Shown here: positions 27,356-35,475 of the stretch, piece by piece
Layout of the letters: the number at the start of each line of letters is the position of its first letter
Numbering within the stretch: position 1 is the stretch's first letter
DNA from: Hydrogenophaga sp. A37
GTDB lineage: Bacteria; Pseudomonadota; Gammaproteobacteria; Burkholderiales; Burkholderiaceae_C
NCBI RefSeq assembly: GCF_002001205.1
Contig: NZ_MUNZ01000063.1
Location: 1 to 48,435 of the forward strand
DNA length: 48,435 nucleotides
Direction of reading: 5' to 3'
Program-made: the position numbers and the translations under genes
Notes under the pieces: model-generated
Databases searched by the model: none
Told to the model about the DNA's origin: nothing
The model's input: only the letters and a program-made list of their open reading frames with translations

Positions 27356-27371
27356 TAATCGAAATCGATTA
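27356..27371. promoter_or_regulatory. candidate TetR operator before the MBL gene
   Basis: TAATCGA-AA-TCGATTA is a perfect 7-base inverted repeat in an AT-rich island between the TetR and MBL genes, about 60 bases before the MBL start. Size, symmetry and position suit a TetR dimer. Confidence 0.5.
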
Positions 27372-27409
27372 CGTATAAGTAAACAAATAACCTTCACCTG
27401 CGCTGGGGC

Positions 27410-28009
27410 TCAGGCCGTCAAGCCCTTTTCGAGCACGGCCACCACCTCGTCGGCAAATGCCGCATAGCTCATGGAGCCACCCGGGCGCAGCCAGGTGAAG
27501 GTCCAGTTGATCATGCCGAACAGCATCATGGTCAGCGCGGTCTGGTTGGCGGGCGTCACGCGCTCGGGGTAGGCGCGTTTGAGAAAGCGGGTGAAGGCTG
27601 CCACCACGTCGCGCTGGCGGTTGAGGATGAGCTCGCGCTGCGTCTCGCCAAGGAACTTGGTGTCCGACACCAGCGCCACATGGCGCGTGGCCGAGCTTTC
27701 GTACTCGTCCAAAAAGGCGCGCACCAGTTCGTTGAGCGCCTCGCGCTCGCTCAGGTTTTTGCGCTGGGCACGCGCTTCGGCCTCGCCGATCAGCGCCAAC
27801 AGGCGCTGGGTGTACCGATCCAGCAGGTCGAACAGGATCGCTTCCTTGCTCTCGTAGTAGTGGTAGAGCCGTGCCTTGCTGGTGCCGCAGGCCGTGGCGA
27901 TGTGGTTCATGCTCGCGGCCGGAAAGCTCTGCTGGGCGAAGCACTGGGCGGCGACGTCGAGGATTTGATCGCGCTTAAGGTCGTGGGTAGCGGATTTGGG
28001 GCGGGCCAT
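27410..28009 (-). CDS. TetR family transcriptional regulator
   Basis: A 199-aa repressor. The N-terminal helix-turn-helix (about residues 8-55) reads RDQILDVAAQCFAQQSFPAA ... IATACGTSKARLYHYYESKE; the rest is the helical ligand-binding and dimerisation domain (ESSATRHVALVSDTKFLGE, MLFGMINWTFTWLRPGG), reminiscent of the subgroup controlling fatty-acid or aromatic-compound breakdown. I prefer the ATG at 28009; another ATG lies at 28030, and both are inside a perfect 25-base palindrome. It precedes the MBL gene by 112 bases on the same strand. Confidence 0.9.
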   Translation of the reverse strand: MARPKSATHDLKRDQILDVAAQCFAQQSFPAASMNHIATACGTSKARLYHYYESKEAILFDLLDRYTQRLLALIGEAEARAQRKNLSEREALNELVRAFLDEYESSATRHVALVSDTKFLGETQRELILNRQRDVVAAFTRFLKRAYPERVTPANQTALTMMLFGMINWTFTWLRPGGSMSYAAFADEVVAVLEKGLTA

Positions 28010-28031
28010 GGGTGGACATTGTCCACCCATG
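28007..28031. promoter_or_regulatory. perfect 25-base palindrome over the TetR start codon
   Basis: CATGGGTGGACA, one central T, then its exact complement. It spans both possible TetR start codons, so protein bound here, or the RNA hairpin it forms, would block translation or transcription of the regulator. Confidence 0.55.
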
Positions 28032-28040
28032 CAGGATGTG

Positions 28041-28133
28041 GCCCACCCCCGTCGCTTGCTCGCTGCGCGTAGCCGCTCCGCCCCTCAAGGGGCAACGCTG
28101 GCGGCCTGGCAAAGCCAGTTCCGCGGCGTTCTG
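28041..28133. repeat. GC-rich intergenic repeat, copy C
   Basis: A family repeat between the TetR gene and the TfoX-N gene: CCCCTCAAGGGG followed by CCTGGCAAAGCCAGTTCCGC and GGCGTTCTGGG, the last two shared with copy E near 43.9 kb. Confidence 0.65.
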
Positions 28134-28194
28134 GGATTTAGGCATTTCGCGCTCGCTGCTTGTTGCCTTGCTCACGGCTCACTACGATGGCGGC

Positions 28195-28572
28195 ATGGCC
28201 ATCAAACCCATCACCGATCCGTTTGTCCTCCACGCCTGCGAGCTGCTGTCCTGCCTGGGGCCGTGCAAGGCGGTGCGCATGTTCGGCGGCTACGGGCTGT
28301 CGGTGGACGGCATGAACATCGGCCTGGTGATCGAGGACACGCTCTACCTGAAGTCGAATGCGCTGACCGTGCCCCGGTGGCTGGCGGCAGGCGGGCGGCC
28401 TTTTGAGTACGAGGCCAAGGGCAAGACGGTCCAGGTGAAATACCACACTCCCCCAGACGACGCACTCGAATCGCCCGCGCTCATGGCGCCATGGGCGCGG
28501 CTGGCACTGGAGGCGGCGGTCGCGGCGCGCAAGCCGGCGCCCCGCCGCAAGCCGGCCTCAAGAACGCAGTGA
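28195..28572 (+). CDS. TfoX N-terminal domain protein
   Basis: A 125-aa protein matching the TfoX/Sxy N-terminal domain: LLSCLGPCKAVRMFGGYGLS, then MNIGLVIEDTLYLKSNAL and FEYEAKGKTVQVKYHTPPD. The C-terminal TfoX domain is missing, as in many stand-alone members, and the tail is basic (RKPAPRRKPASRTQ), perhaps for nucleic-acid contact. Stand-alone members are common in Burkholderiales and are not shown to control competence. The ATG at 28195 is chosen because upstream codons run through repeat DNA. Its end overlaps the convergent DUF2917 gene by 15 bases. Confidence 0.85.
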   Translation: MAIKPITDPFVLHACELLSCLGPCKAVRMFGGYGLSVDGMNIGLVIEDTLYLKSNALTVPRWLAAGGRPFEYEAKGKTVQVKYHTPPDDALESPALMAPWARLALEAAVAARKPAPRRKPASRTQ

Positions 28573-29037
28573 TTCCAGCGGCGAGAGCACCCGTCCGCGC
28601 CCCGCCACCAGGAACTCGCTGTAGCCCAGCAGCCCAAACACCATGCGCGTCAGCGCCACGGCGGCGTGCGCGAGCGAGGAGCGCAACTCCCGCGCCGGGG
28701 CGCCCACCTCGCGGGCAAAACGGCTGGGCGCCAACGCCGTGGCGGCATCGCTCCAGTCGAAATGCACGGGGCCCTGATCGCCGGGGACCGCGACCGGCTC
28801 CATGACCAGGCTCGCACCGGCCGGCACGCTCAGCACATCGCCGGGGCCCAGGAAGCGGTCGCCACCGTCGTCGGGCGCGCCCGCCTCGGCGCCTTGTCCC
28901 AGGGTCGCCCAGACCCGGCCGCAGTACACGCGCAACACGGCGGCTTGCCTGGGCTGCAGGCTCATGGCGTGGCCAGGGTGCAGGCGCCAGGCGCCCACGG
29001 GCAGGTGACGGAGAGCGGGGGCAGAGAAGTGGGACAT
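28558..29037 (-). CDS. DUF2917 family protein
   Basis: A 159-aa protein with a DUF2917 domain (about residues 15-90): WRLHPGHAMSLQPRQAAVLR, then CGRVWATLGQ and GDRFLGPGDVLSVPAGASLV, resembling a cupin-like beta-barrel. Function unknown. The ATG at 29037 has GGAG seven bases upstream. It is divergent from a GcvA-type LysR gene with a clear LysR box between them; this pairing is, to my knowledge, frequent in Burkholderiales, so the DUF2917 gene is the probable target. Confidence 0.82.
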   Translation of the reverse strand: MSHFSAPALRHLPVGAWRLHPGHAMSLQPRQAAVLRVYCGRVWATLGQGAEAGAPDDGGDRFLGPGDVLSVPAGASLVMEPVAVPGDQGPVHFDWSDAATALAPSRFAREVGAPARELRSSLAHAAVALTRMVFGLLGYSEFLVAGRGRVLSPLESLRS

Positions 29038-29115
29038 GACGTACTCCAAAAACAGCAGATTGGAGGGCATCTTCTCGCGCACAGGCCCGCCCGTCCAATG
29101 AAATGGGGGTAAGCT

Positions 29116-29138
29116 ATTGATTCGATAAGCGCATCAAT
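29116..29138. promoter_or_regulatory. LysR box between DUF2917 and LysR genes
   Basis: ATTGAT, 11 bases, then ATCAAT: perfect 6-base arms containing the T-N11-A core typical of LysR regulators. It lies 78 bases before the DUF2917 start and 27 before the LysR start. Confidence 0.7.
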
Positions 29139-29165
29139 CCCGCCGCCACCATCCGCCCGTTGACC

Positions 29166-30182
29166 ATGCAGCTCACCTCCAGCCACCCCCGCACCCGCCC
29201 CATCTCGGCCGGCCACCTGCGCGCCTTCGAGGCGGTGGCGAGGCACCTCAACTTCCGGGCCGCTGCCGAAGAGCTTTCCCTCACGCAAAGCGCGGTCAGC
29301 CGGCAGATACAGGCGCTGGAAGACGAGGTCGGCACCGCCCTCTTCCTGCGCCACACACGCGCCGTGGAGATGACGAGTGCGGGCACCCAGCTGCTGCGGG
29401 CGGCCGGGTCGGCGCTGGAGCGGATTGATGCGGCGGTGCGGCAGATCCGGCAGAGCGCCGGGCGCAAGAGCGTGGCCATCACGACCTGGGCCTCGTTCGC
29501 CTCGATGTGGCTGATCCCGCGCCTCGAAGCCTTCCAGCGCGAGCACCCGGACATCGACATCCGCATCGACGCATCCGATGTCGCGGTCGACCTGAGCACG
29601 GCCGACGTCGACCTCGCGCTGCGCTACGCGGTGCCCCAAGCCATGCCGGCCGGCGCGATCCGCCTGTTCGGCGAGCAGCTCACGCCCGTGGCCAGCCCCT
29701 GGCTGCTGAAAACCCACCGCATCGCCACGCTGGACGACCTCGCCAAGGTGACCCTGATCGAGGCCGGCGACGCGCACCGCACGCGCCACCTGGAGTGGCT
29801 GACCTGGCAGCGCTGGCTTGAAAACTTCTCGACCGCGGGCGCGGCGCGCAGCGGCAGCAAAGTCAAGACCAAACTCTCACCCCAGCGTTGGCTGTATTTC
29901 AACTACGCGCACCAGATCGTTCAGGCGGCACTCACCGGTCAGGGGGTCGCGCTGGCGCGGCTGCCGCTGGTGGCCGAGAGCCTGGCCAGCGGCGACCTGG
30001 TTGAGCCGCTGCCCCAGATGCGGCTGGATTCGCCGCTGGTGTACTGGCTGGTGGTGGCGCCACGCAGCGTGCAGCGCCCGGAGGTGAAGGCTTTCAGTGA
30101 CTGGCTGCAGCAGCAGGCCGCGGCCACGCGTGAAGCGGTGGGTGATGTGCCCGACCCGGACACCGTAGACCATATCGATTGA
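29166..30182 (+). CDS. LysR family regulator (GcvA-like)
   Basis: A 338-aa regulator. The helix-turn-helix (about residues 15-75) reads LRAFEAVARHLNFRAAAEEL and LTQSAVSRQIQALEDEVGTA; the effector domain has the GcvA-type opening VAITTWASFASMWLIPRLEA, then IDIRIDASDVAVDLSTADVD and ALTGQGVALARLPLVAESLA. An ATG at 29166 is used; a TTG at 29160 is possible. Divergent from DUF2917 and probably autoregulated through the LysR box. Effector unknown; a glycine link is not supported. Confidence 0.93.
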   Translation: MQLTSSHPRTRPISAGHLRAFEAVARHLNFRAAAEELSLTQSAVSRQIQALEDEVGTALFLRHTRAVEMTSAGTQLLRAAGSALERIDAAVRQIRQSAGRKSVAITTWASFASMWLIPRLEAFQREHPDIDIRIDASDVAVDLSTADVDLALRYAVPQAMPAGAIRLFGEQLTPVASPWLLKTHRIATLDDLAKVTLIEAGDAHRTRHLEWLTWQRWLENFSTAGAARSGSKVKTKLSPQRWLYFNYAHQIVQAALTGQGVALARLPLVAESLASGDLVEPLPQMRLDSPLVYWLVVAPRSVQRPEVKAFSDWLQQQAAATREAVGDVPDPDTVDHID

Positions 30183-30190
30183 ACGGATCG

Positions 30191-30256
30191 GCTCCCCCCT
30201 GCGCCGCTGCGCGGCGTCCCCCCAGGGGGACCACGCCCTTGGACCGGCGAAGCCGG
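30191..30256. repeat. GC-rich intergenic repeat, copy D
   Basis: A short family copy: CGCCGCTGCGCGGCG stem, CCCCCCAGGGGG, and a terminal CCGGCGAAGCCGG stem. It lies between the LysR and DMT genes. Confidence 0.65.
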
Positions 30257-30397
30257 ATCTTCGGCGTGTGCTCGGTTCGGGCACGCGCTCCGGTGGAGGA
30301 CGCGTGTCGCGGACAGCGGTTCCTTCTGCACCGCTTTGGGTGGCGCCTGAAGAACCATCCTCTTTCAGGCAGACTGCGCGGCTCTTCTTCTGATCCC

Positions 30398-31315
30398 ATG
30401 ACCACTCCCGCCCAACACGCCGCCGGCAACCTGCGCAGCATCGTCAACATGCTGCTGGCGGTCATGTTTTTTTCGCTCATGGACGCGGTGCTCAAGACGC
30501 TGTCGGCGCACTACCCGCCGCTGCAGATGGCGTGCCTGCGCGGGTTGACGGCGTTGCCGCTGGTGCTGGCCTGGATCCAGTGGCGACGGGGCTGGGGCCG
30601 CTTGAAAAACCTGCGCTGGTCGCTGCACATCCTGCGTGGCCTGCTGGGCATCACCATGCTCTCGCTGTTCACGCGTGGCGTGAGCGAGCTGCCGCTGTCG
30701 GCGACCTACACCATCTTCTTCATCGCGCCGCTGCTGATCACGGCGCTGTCGGTGCCGGTGCTCAAGGAGCGCGTGCCCAAGGCGCACTGGTGGGCCATCG
30801 GGGTCGGCTTCGTCGGCGTGCTGGTGGCGATCCGGCCCAGCGGCGGTGACCTGCAGGCCGGTTTCGCCACCACCGGCGGCATCGCCGTGATCATCGCGGC
30901 CTTCTGTTACGCCGTGGCCGCCGTCGCGGGCCGGTTGCTCAGCCGCACCGACAGCACCGAGTCACTGATCCTGACCATGATGGTGTTCATGAGCGTGGGC
31001 GGCGGCTTGCTGGCGTGGTCCGACTGGAAGCCGGTGTCGCTGGACCACGCGGCGCTGCTGCTGGCGCTCGCGGTCACGGGTTTTCTCGGCCAGCTCACGA
31101 TCAACGAGGCCTTCCGCAGCGGGCAGGCCAGCGCAGTGGCGCCGTTTGAATACACCGCCCTGGCCTGGGGCGTGGGGCTGGACTGGCTGATCTGGCAGAC
31201 CCTGCCGGGCGCACACACCTGGCTCGGCGCGGCCATCATCGTGGGCAGCGGTCTCTACCTCGTGCGCCGCGAACAGCGCATCAGCGAGGTGCACGCCAAC
31301 GCGGAACACCCTTGA
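30398..31315 (+). CDS. EamA/DMT family transporter
   Basis: A 305-aa membrane protein with ten predicted helices in two EamA halves (about residues 15-145 and 160-290). Telltale segments are [46 protein letters not shown] and, in the second half, [20 protein letters not shown]. Such proteins export amino acids or other metabolites. The ATG at 30398 starts just before the first helix; upstream codons are repeat-derived. Substrate unknown. Confidence 0.88.
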   Translation: MTTPAQHAAGNLRSIVNMLLAVMFFSLMDAVLKTLSAHYPPLQMACLRGLTALPLVLAWIQWRRGWGRLKNLRWSLHILRGLLGITMLSLFTRGVSELPLSATYTIFFIAPLLITALSVPVLKERVPKAHWWAIGVGFVGVLVAIRPSGGDLQAGFATTGGIAVIIAAFCYAVAAVAGRLLSRTDSTESLILTMMVFMSVGGGLLAWSDWKPVSLDHAALLLALAVTGFLGQLTINEAFRSGQASAVAPFEYTALAWGVGLDWLIWQTLPGAHTWLGAAIIVGSGLYLVRREQRISEVHANAEHP

Positions 31316-31413
31316 AGCGAGCGCCCGCAGCGCAGGGCGCGCAAAATGGACCCGCATCCTCACCCCAGCGCAGGCCCGTCACAGCGGCCGAACCTCCACA
31401 AGAGCTCCCTGCC

Positions 31414-33810
31414 GTGAACACCTCCCCATCGAATCCCGAACCGTCCCAGCCGCCCGAGGCCACTCCCTCCACCGCGGCCGTACCGGCGGCCAGCACCACG
31501 GAAACCCAGGTGCTGCCGGGCGTGCAGCGCTTCGTGTTCTCCGGCGCAGCGCTGGGCCTGGGCATCCTCGCCCTCCACCACGGCAAAACACTGCTCATGC
31601 CGCTGGCGTTCGCCGCGCTGCTCGCGTTCGTGCTCGACCCCGTGGTGACCTGGCTGCGCCGCCATTCGGTGCCGCGCGGGGTGGCGGTGGGCGCGGTGCT
31701 GACGCTGGCGCTGTCCTTGCTCATCGGCGTCGGCGCCTTGATGGCCAACCAGGTCAGCGACCTCGGCCAGGAGCTGCCCACCTACCGCAAGAACATCCAG
31801 CAAAAGCTGCACGACCTGCGGCCGGCGGCGGTGCCGTCGGGTTCGATGAGGGAATTCGGCCGGATTTTCAGCGTGGTCATGCGCGAGTTCGACGCCGCCA
31901 CCAAGACCCTGGACATGGGCAAGAAGGACAACCCGGGCACCACCCGCGTCGTCGTAGAGACCGATGACAGCAGCCCGCTGGAGGTGGCCGTCAACGTGCT
32001 GACCACGGTGGGCGTGCAGCTGGCCACGGCGGGCCTGGTCATCATCCTGGTGATGTTCATGCTGCTGCAGCGCATCGAACTGCGCGACCGTTTGCTCCGG
32101 GTGATGGGCGGCAACCAGCACCAGATGGCCGACGCCCTGTCCGAGTCGGCCGAGAAGGTCAGCCGCTACCTGCTGGCCCAGGTGCTGGTCAACGTGGGCT
32201 ACGGCATTCCGATGGCGCTGGGCCTGTGGTGGATCGGCGTGCCCGGCGCCTGGCTCTGGGGCGGGCTGGCAGCGCTGCTGCGCTTCATCCCGTATCTCGG
32301 TCCGGCCATCGGGGCCATCTCCCCACTGGTGCTGGCGTTCGCGGTGGACCCGGGCTGGTCGGTCGTGCTGTGGACACTGGCCCTGATCCTGGTCCTCGAG
32401 CTCATCAGCAACAACGTCGTCGAGCCGCTGGCCTACGGCGGCAGCACAGGGGTGTCGCCGCTGGCGGTGCTGATCTCCGCCGCCTTCTGGGCCACCCTGT
32501 GGGGGCCGCTGGGCCTGGTGCTGGCGACACCGCTGACGGTGTGTCTGGTGGTGATCGGCCGCCACCTGGCGCCGCTGCAATTCCTGGAGGTGTTGCTCGG
32601 CAGCGCACCGGTGTTCGACAGTGCCACCCAGCTCTACCATCGGCTCATTTCCGGTGACCTCGACGAGGCGGAGGACATGGCCTACCAGGAGGTCCGGCAG
32701 ACCTCGCTGGCGCGCTTCTACGGCGACACCGCCTTGCCGATGCTGGGGCTCGCCGCCCGCCTGAGCGACGAAGGCGTGACCGCCGCGCACCGCCACCGCC
32801 TGCTCGACGGCACGGCGCGTTTCGTGGCCGAGCTGCAGGCAGACGACACCGCCGCGCAAGCGTCGGACGCCCTGGCGCCGAACATGCTGTGCGTGGGCCT
32901 GCGCACCGAGCTCGACACCCTGTCGGCCGACATGCTGGCGCACGCGCTGGCCCACGCCGGCCTGCGCGCCCGCGCCCTGCCGGTGGCCTCCCTCCAGCAG
33001 GCGCGGTCGGACCTGCGCGACGCGGCGTCGGTGCAGGTGGTCTACCTGTGTTCCTTGTCCAAAGCACCCGACACGCAGGTGCGCCTGGTGTGCCGGCGAT
33101 TGCGCCGCCACTGGCCGGGGGTCGTGGTCCGGCTGGTGGCCTGGCGCGGCGCCGAAGCGCTGGCGTCGCCCGAGCGGCAACAGGCCCTCGGGGTGACGGC
33201 CGTGTTGTTCCGGCTGCCCGAGGTGCTGGCGCTGGCCGAGCACGAGCGCACCGCAGAGCCACCGTCGGCGCACGACGACGGTGGCGACGGTCCCGGCCAA
33301 CCGGACGCCGCGACCGCGCCGACAGCCGTGGAGGCATTGGAAGCATCGATTCATCGCAGCGTGCAACGCGCCGCAGCGGTGTTCCGTGTGCCCGCGGCGA
33401 GCCTCATGCTGCGCACCGGCGCCACCCAGGTGCGCTGCCTGCTGGCGGGGGATGTGCCCCAGCCCGGCTGGTCCACCGAATTTCTGCCCCCAGAGGTGTC
33501 GCCGCCCGACCCGGCGCTGGTCGACCTCCAGCATCCGGCGCTGGAGCGTCACCCCTTTATGGCGAGCCGACCGGTGCTGGACACCCATGGGGCGGTGCTG
33601 GGCGTGCTCGCGGTGCACGCGCCCCAGGGTCACGCGCTGGCCGCTGGCGAAGCCGAGCTGCTGTCCCAGATGGCCACGGAGCTCGCGCCCGACGTGCAGG
33701 CCTTGCTCATGGCCTGGTCGCCCGGCAGCCGCGAAGCGCCCGAGAAGGCGGCCACCATGCCCGCCATCGGTCCCGGCCTGACCGTCGGGCTGCGCGGCCA
33801 CCCCGCCTGA
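31414..33810 (+). CDS. AI-2E family (PerM-like) membrane protein with long cytosolic extension
   Basis: A 798-aa protein. The first about 330 residues are an AI-2E/PerM permease with eight helices, including LLMPLAFAALLAFVLDPVVT, GGLAALLRFIPYLGPAIGAI, SNNVVEPLAYGGSTGVSPLA and WGPLGLVLATPLTVCLVVIG. The rest is soluble: about 380-460 helical, about 480-580 Rossmann-like (DMLAHALAHAGLRARALPVA; VQVVYLCSLSK) resembling a cobalamin-binding-type fold without the usual ligand His motif, and about 640-770 GAF-like (VQRAAAVFRVPAASLML). The extension may sense a signal and gate the permease. Start uncertain: GTG at 31414 or TTG at 31312, the latter overlapping the DMT stop. Confidence 0.85.
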   Translation: MNTSPSNPEPSQPPEATPSTAAVPAASTTETQVLPGVQRFVFSGAALGLGILALHHGKTLLMPLAFAALLAFVLDPVVTWLRRHSVPRGVAVGAVLTLALSLLIGVGALMANQVSDLGQELPTYRKNIQQKLHDLRPAAVPSGSMREFGRIFSVVMREFDAATKTLDMGKKDNPGTTRVVVETDDSSPLEVAVNVLTTVGVQLATAGLVIILVMFMLLQRIELRDRLLRVMGGNQHQMADALSESAEKVSRYLLAQVLVNVGYGIPMALGLWWIGVPGAWLWGGLAALLRFIPYLGPAIGAISPLVLAFAVDPGWSVVLWTLALILVLELISNNVVEPLAYGGSTGVSPLAVLISAAFWATLWGPLGLVLATPLTVCLVVIGRHLAPLQFLEVLLGSAPVFDSATQLYHRLISGDLDEAEDMAYQEVRQTSLARFYGDTALPMLGLAARLSDEGVTAAHRHRLLDGTARFVAELQADDTAAQASDALAPNMLCVGLRTELDTLSADMLAHALAHAGLRARALPVASLQQARSDLRDAASVQVVYLCSLSKAPDTQVRLVCRRLRRHWPGVVVRLVAWRGAEALASPERQQALGVTAVLFRLPEVLALAEHERTAEPPSAHDDGGDGPGQPDAATAPTAVEALEASIHRSVQRAAAVFRVPAASLMLRTGATQVRCLLAGDVPQPGWSTEFLPPEVSPPDPALVDLQHPALERHPFMASRPVLDTHGAVLGVLAVHAPQGHALAAGEAELLSQMATELAPDVQALLMAWSPGSREAPEKAATMPAIGPGLTVGLRGHPA

Positions 33811-33972
33811 GACACGTCCCCAACGCGGGAGTGCGGCGCCGTGTCGGCCCAGTCCTACGTCAGGCCGTGGGATTGACCGACACCACCGACGCCACGGCGT
33901 TCCTAAACTTTATTCATCGCTGCGACAGGCGTTGCCACCCATCCCTCACTCACCCCATTCAAGGAGCACATG

Positions 33973-34398
33973 ATGAATCCCACCGCCAAAAACATTGCCA
34001 CCGCCGCCCAGGACATGGCGGACACCGGTGCCAGCGCCGCAGAGGTCGCCATGTCCCGTGCCGTCGGCAAAGCCGACGACCTGATGAACGATGCACAGCG
34101 CGTCACCGCCGAGACCGAGAAGCACCTGCAGTCGGGCGTGCGTCACCTGCGCGAAGCCATCCCGGCGACCATCGCCCGTGCCGCGCACTCGGCCGAAGAC
34201 CTGGCCCGCGCCGGCATTGAAAAAGCGCGTGCCGCCCGCGCAGTGGTGGCCGACAAGGCCCATCAGCTGAACGACCAGACCACCAGCTACGTGCGCCGGG
34301 AGCCCACCAAGGCCATCCTGATCGCCATGGCCGCTGGCGCCACCGCCGCCCTGGTGATCGGCTGGGCGACCCGCAACCACCGCTCCAACAGCCACTGA
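33973..34398 (+). CDS. DUF883/YqjD-like membrane-anchored protein
   Basis: A 141-aa, helical, Ala-rich protein with a C-terminal membrane helix (KAILIAMAAGATAALVIGWA) preceded by YVRREPTK, the layout of ElaB/YqjD/DUF883 proteins, which in E. coli sit in the inner membrane and bind ribosomes in stationary phase. AAGGAG fits the second of two adjacent ATGs best (33973; the first is 33970). A terminator follows it, but the next two genes continue the usual yqjD-yqjE-yqjK order. Confidence 0.85.
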   Translation: MNPTAKNIATAAQDMADTGASAAEVAMSRAVGKADDLMNDAQRVTAETEKHLQSGVRHLREAIPATIARAAHSAEDLARAGIEKARAARAVVADKAHQLNDQTTSYVRREPTKAILIAMAAGATAALVIGWATRNHRSNSH

Positions 34399-34417
34399 AC
34401 CCGCCCGCCTGCGAGAG

Positions 34418-34438
34418 ACCCGCTCCGGCGGGTTTTTT
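34418..34438 (+). terminator. intrinsic terminator after the DUF883 gene
   Basis: ACCCGC-TCCG-GCGGGT followed by TTTTTC. It probably attenuates rather than fully ends transcription, since the related holin-like gene starts just downstream and has no obvious promoter. Confidence 0.8.
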
Positions 34439-34456
34439 CGCGGGTGCTGGTTGAAC

Positions 34457-34867
34457 ATGCCACCTGCAGAAAGCGCGCCCGCCATGCTCCACCCTTTGTT
34501 CATCACCCTGGCGAAGCAGCCCACGCTGTTCACCGAGCACGCCGACGCCTATGCCGATCTCGCGTTGGCCGAGTGGCAGGGCGTGACGGACCAGCTGAAA
34601 TCGCGCGCGCTGTTCTGGGTGACCACCGCCGTGCTGGGGCTCGTCGGACTGATGCTGCTGGGCACCTCGTTGCTGCTGTGCGCGGTGGTGCCGCTGGCGT
34701 CCATGCCCATGCCCTGGCTCTTGTGGGCGGTGCCCGCGGTGCCACTGGTGGGCGCGGTTGTGTTCGCCTGGGTCGCGGCCACGCGCCACGATGCCCCGGC
34801 CTTTGAGGCCCTGCGCGCGCAATGGGCGCAGGACATGGCCACACTGAAAATTCTGGGCGAAGAATGA
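34457..34867 (+). CDS. phage-holin-like (YqjE-type) membrane protein
   Basis: A 136-aa inner-membrane protein with two adjacent hydrophobic hairpin segments (about residues 55-75 and 80-105: TTAVLGLVGLMLLGTSLLLC; MPWLLWAVPAVPLVGAVVFA) and short polar ends, fitting the actinobacterial/YqjE holin superfamily. No lysis gene is nearby, so a lytic role is unlikely. Possible starts: TTG 34451, ATG 34457, ATG 34484. Its stop overlaps the ATG of the next gene (ATGA), showing coupling. Confidence 0.75.
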   Translation: MPPAESAPAMLHPLFITLAKQPTLFTEHADAYADLALAEWQGVTDQLKSRALFWVTTAVLGLVGLMLLGTSLLLCAVVPLASMPMPWLLWAVPAVPLVGAVVFAWVAATRHDAPAFEALRAQWAQDMATLKILGEE

Positions 34868-35448
34868 ACACCCCACCATCTCAGCGCAAGGCCGCTGCGC
34901 TCGCACGGATCGAGGCGTCTCGCACCCGGCTGATCCTGGCCTTGTTGCCCGAAGAGCCAGCCCCTCACGAGCAGGCCCCAACGCCTGGCACGGGCGCAGC
35001 CGGCGCCCGCGGGTTCCCGGCCGCGTCGTTGGCCGCGCGCATGCGGCGGGATGGCGCAGGGCTCGGGTTGTTCAGCGCAGGCCAGACGCTGGTGCGCCGG
35101 TGGTGGCGGCGGCAACCCTGGCACGGGCCGGCCGAGCTGGTGGCCTCGGCCGTGGCGCAGCAGGTCAACCCCGTCGTGCGCCGCCACCCCTGGGCCGCGC
35201 TGGCGGTCGGCGCGGCGGCCGGGATGGTTCTCGCGACGCTGACGCCCAGGGTTCTCGGTGCGGCGAAAAACCGCTGGGCACCGTGGCGCGCGAACCTTGG
35301 GGGCGTGCTCTGGTCGCAACTGGGACAGGCCTCGGTGCAGATGGCCCTGGCTGGCGCGCTCGCGTCCTGGGTCAACGACATGGGGAAACGGGCGCAACAG
35401 GCCCCGGACCGCGAAGCCAGTGCGGGGCCCTCGGGCGACACCTCGTAG
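34864..35448 (+). CDS. YqjK-like membrane-associated protein
   Basis: A 194-aa basic protein. It starts with a charged helix (QRKAAALARIEASRTRLILA), has a Pro/Ala-rich linker, and an Ala/Gly-rich hydrophobic region (about 115-132, WAALAVGAAAGMVLATL) followed by a second weaker one near 160-175. Position after DUF883 and holin-like genes suggests YqjK-type function. Little else can be said. Converges on the response regulator gene, 27 bases away. Confidence 0.65.
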   Translation: MNTPPSQRKAAALARIEASRTRLILALLPEEPAPHEQAPTPGTGAAGARGFPAASLAARMRRDGAGLGLFSAGQTLVRRWWRRQPWHGPAELVASAVAQQVNPVVRRHPWAALAVGAAAGMVLATLTPRVLGAAKNRWAPWRANLGGVLWSQLGQASVQMALAGALASWVNDMGKRAQQAPDREASAGPSGDTS

Positions 35449-35475
35449 CGCCACCGCTCCCTGGGCCGAAGCCCG

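Noticed and set aside
31360..33801. 813-aa minus-strand open frame opposite the AI-2E gene
   Set aside because: Composition is dominated by Arg, His, Gln and Gly with no motif; the plus strand encodes a recognisable permease.
34457..34867. Lysis holin
   Set aside because: The holin-like fold here occurs in the DUF883/YqjK neighbourhood with no endolysin, matching the YqjE stress-associated proteins instead.
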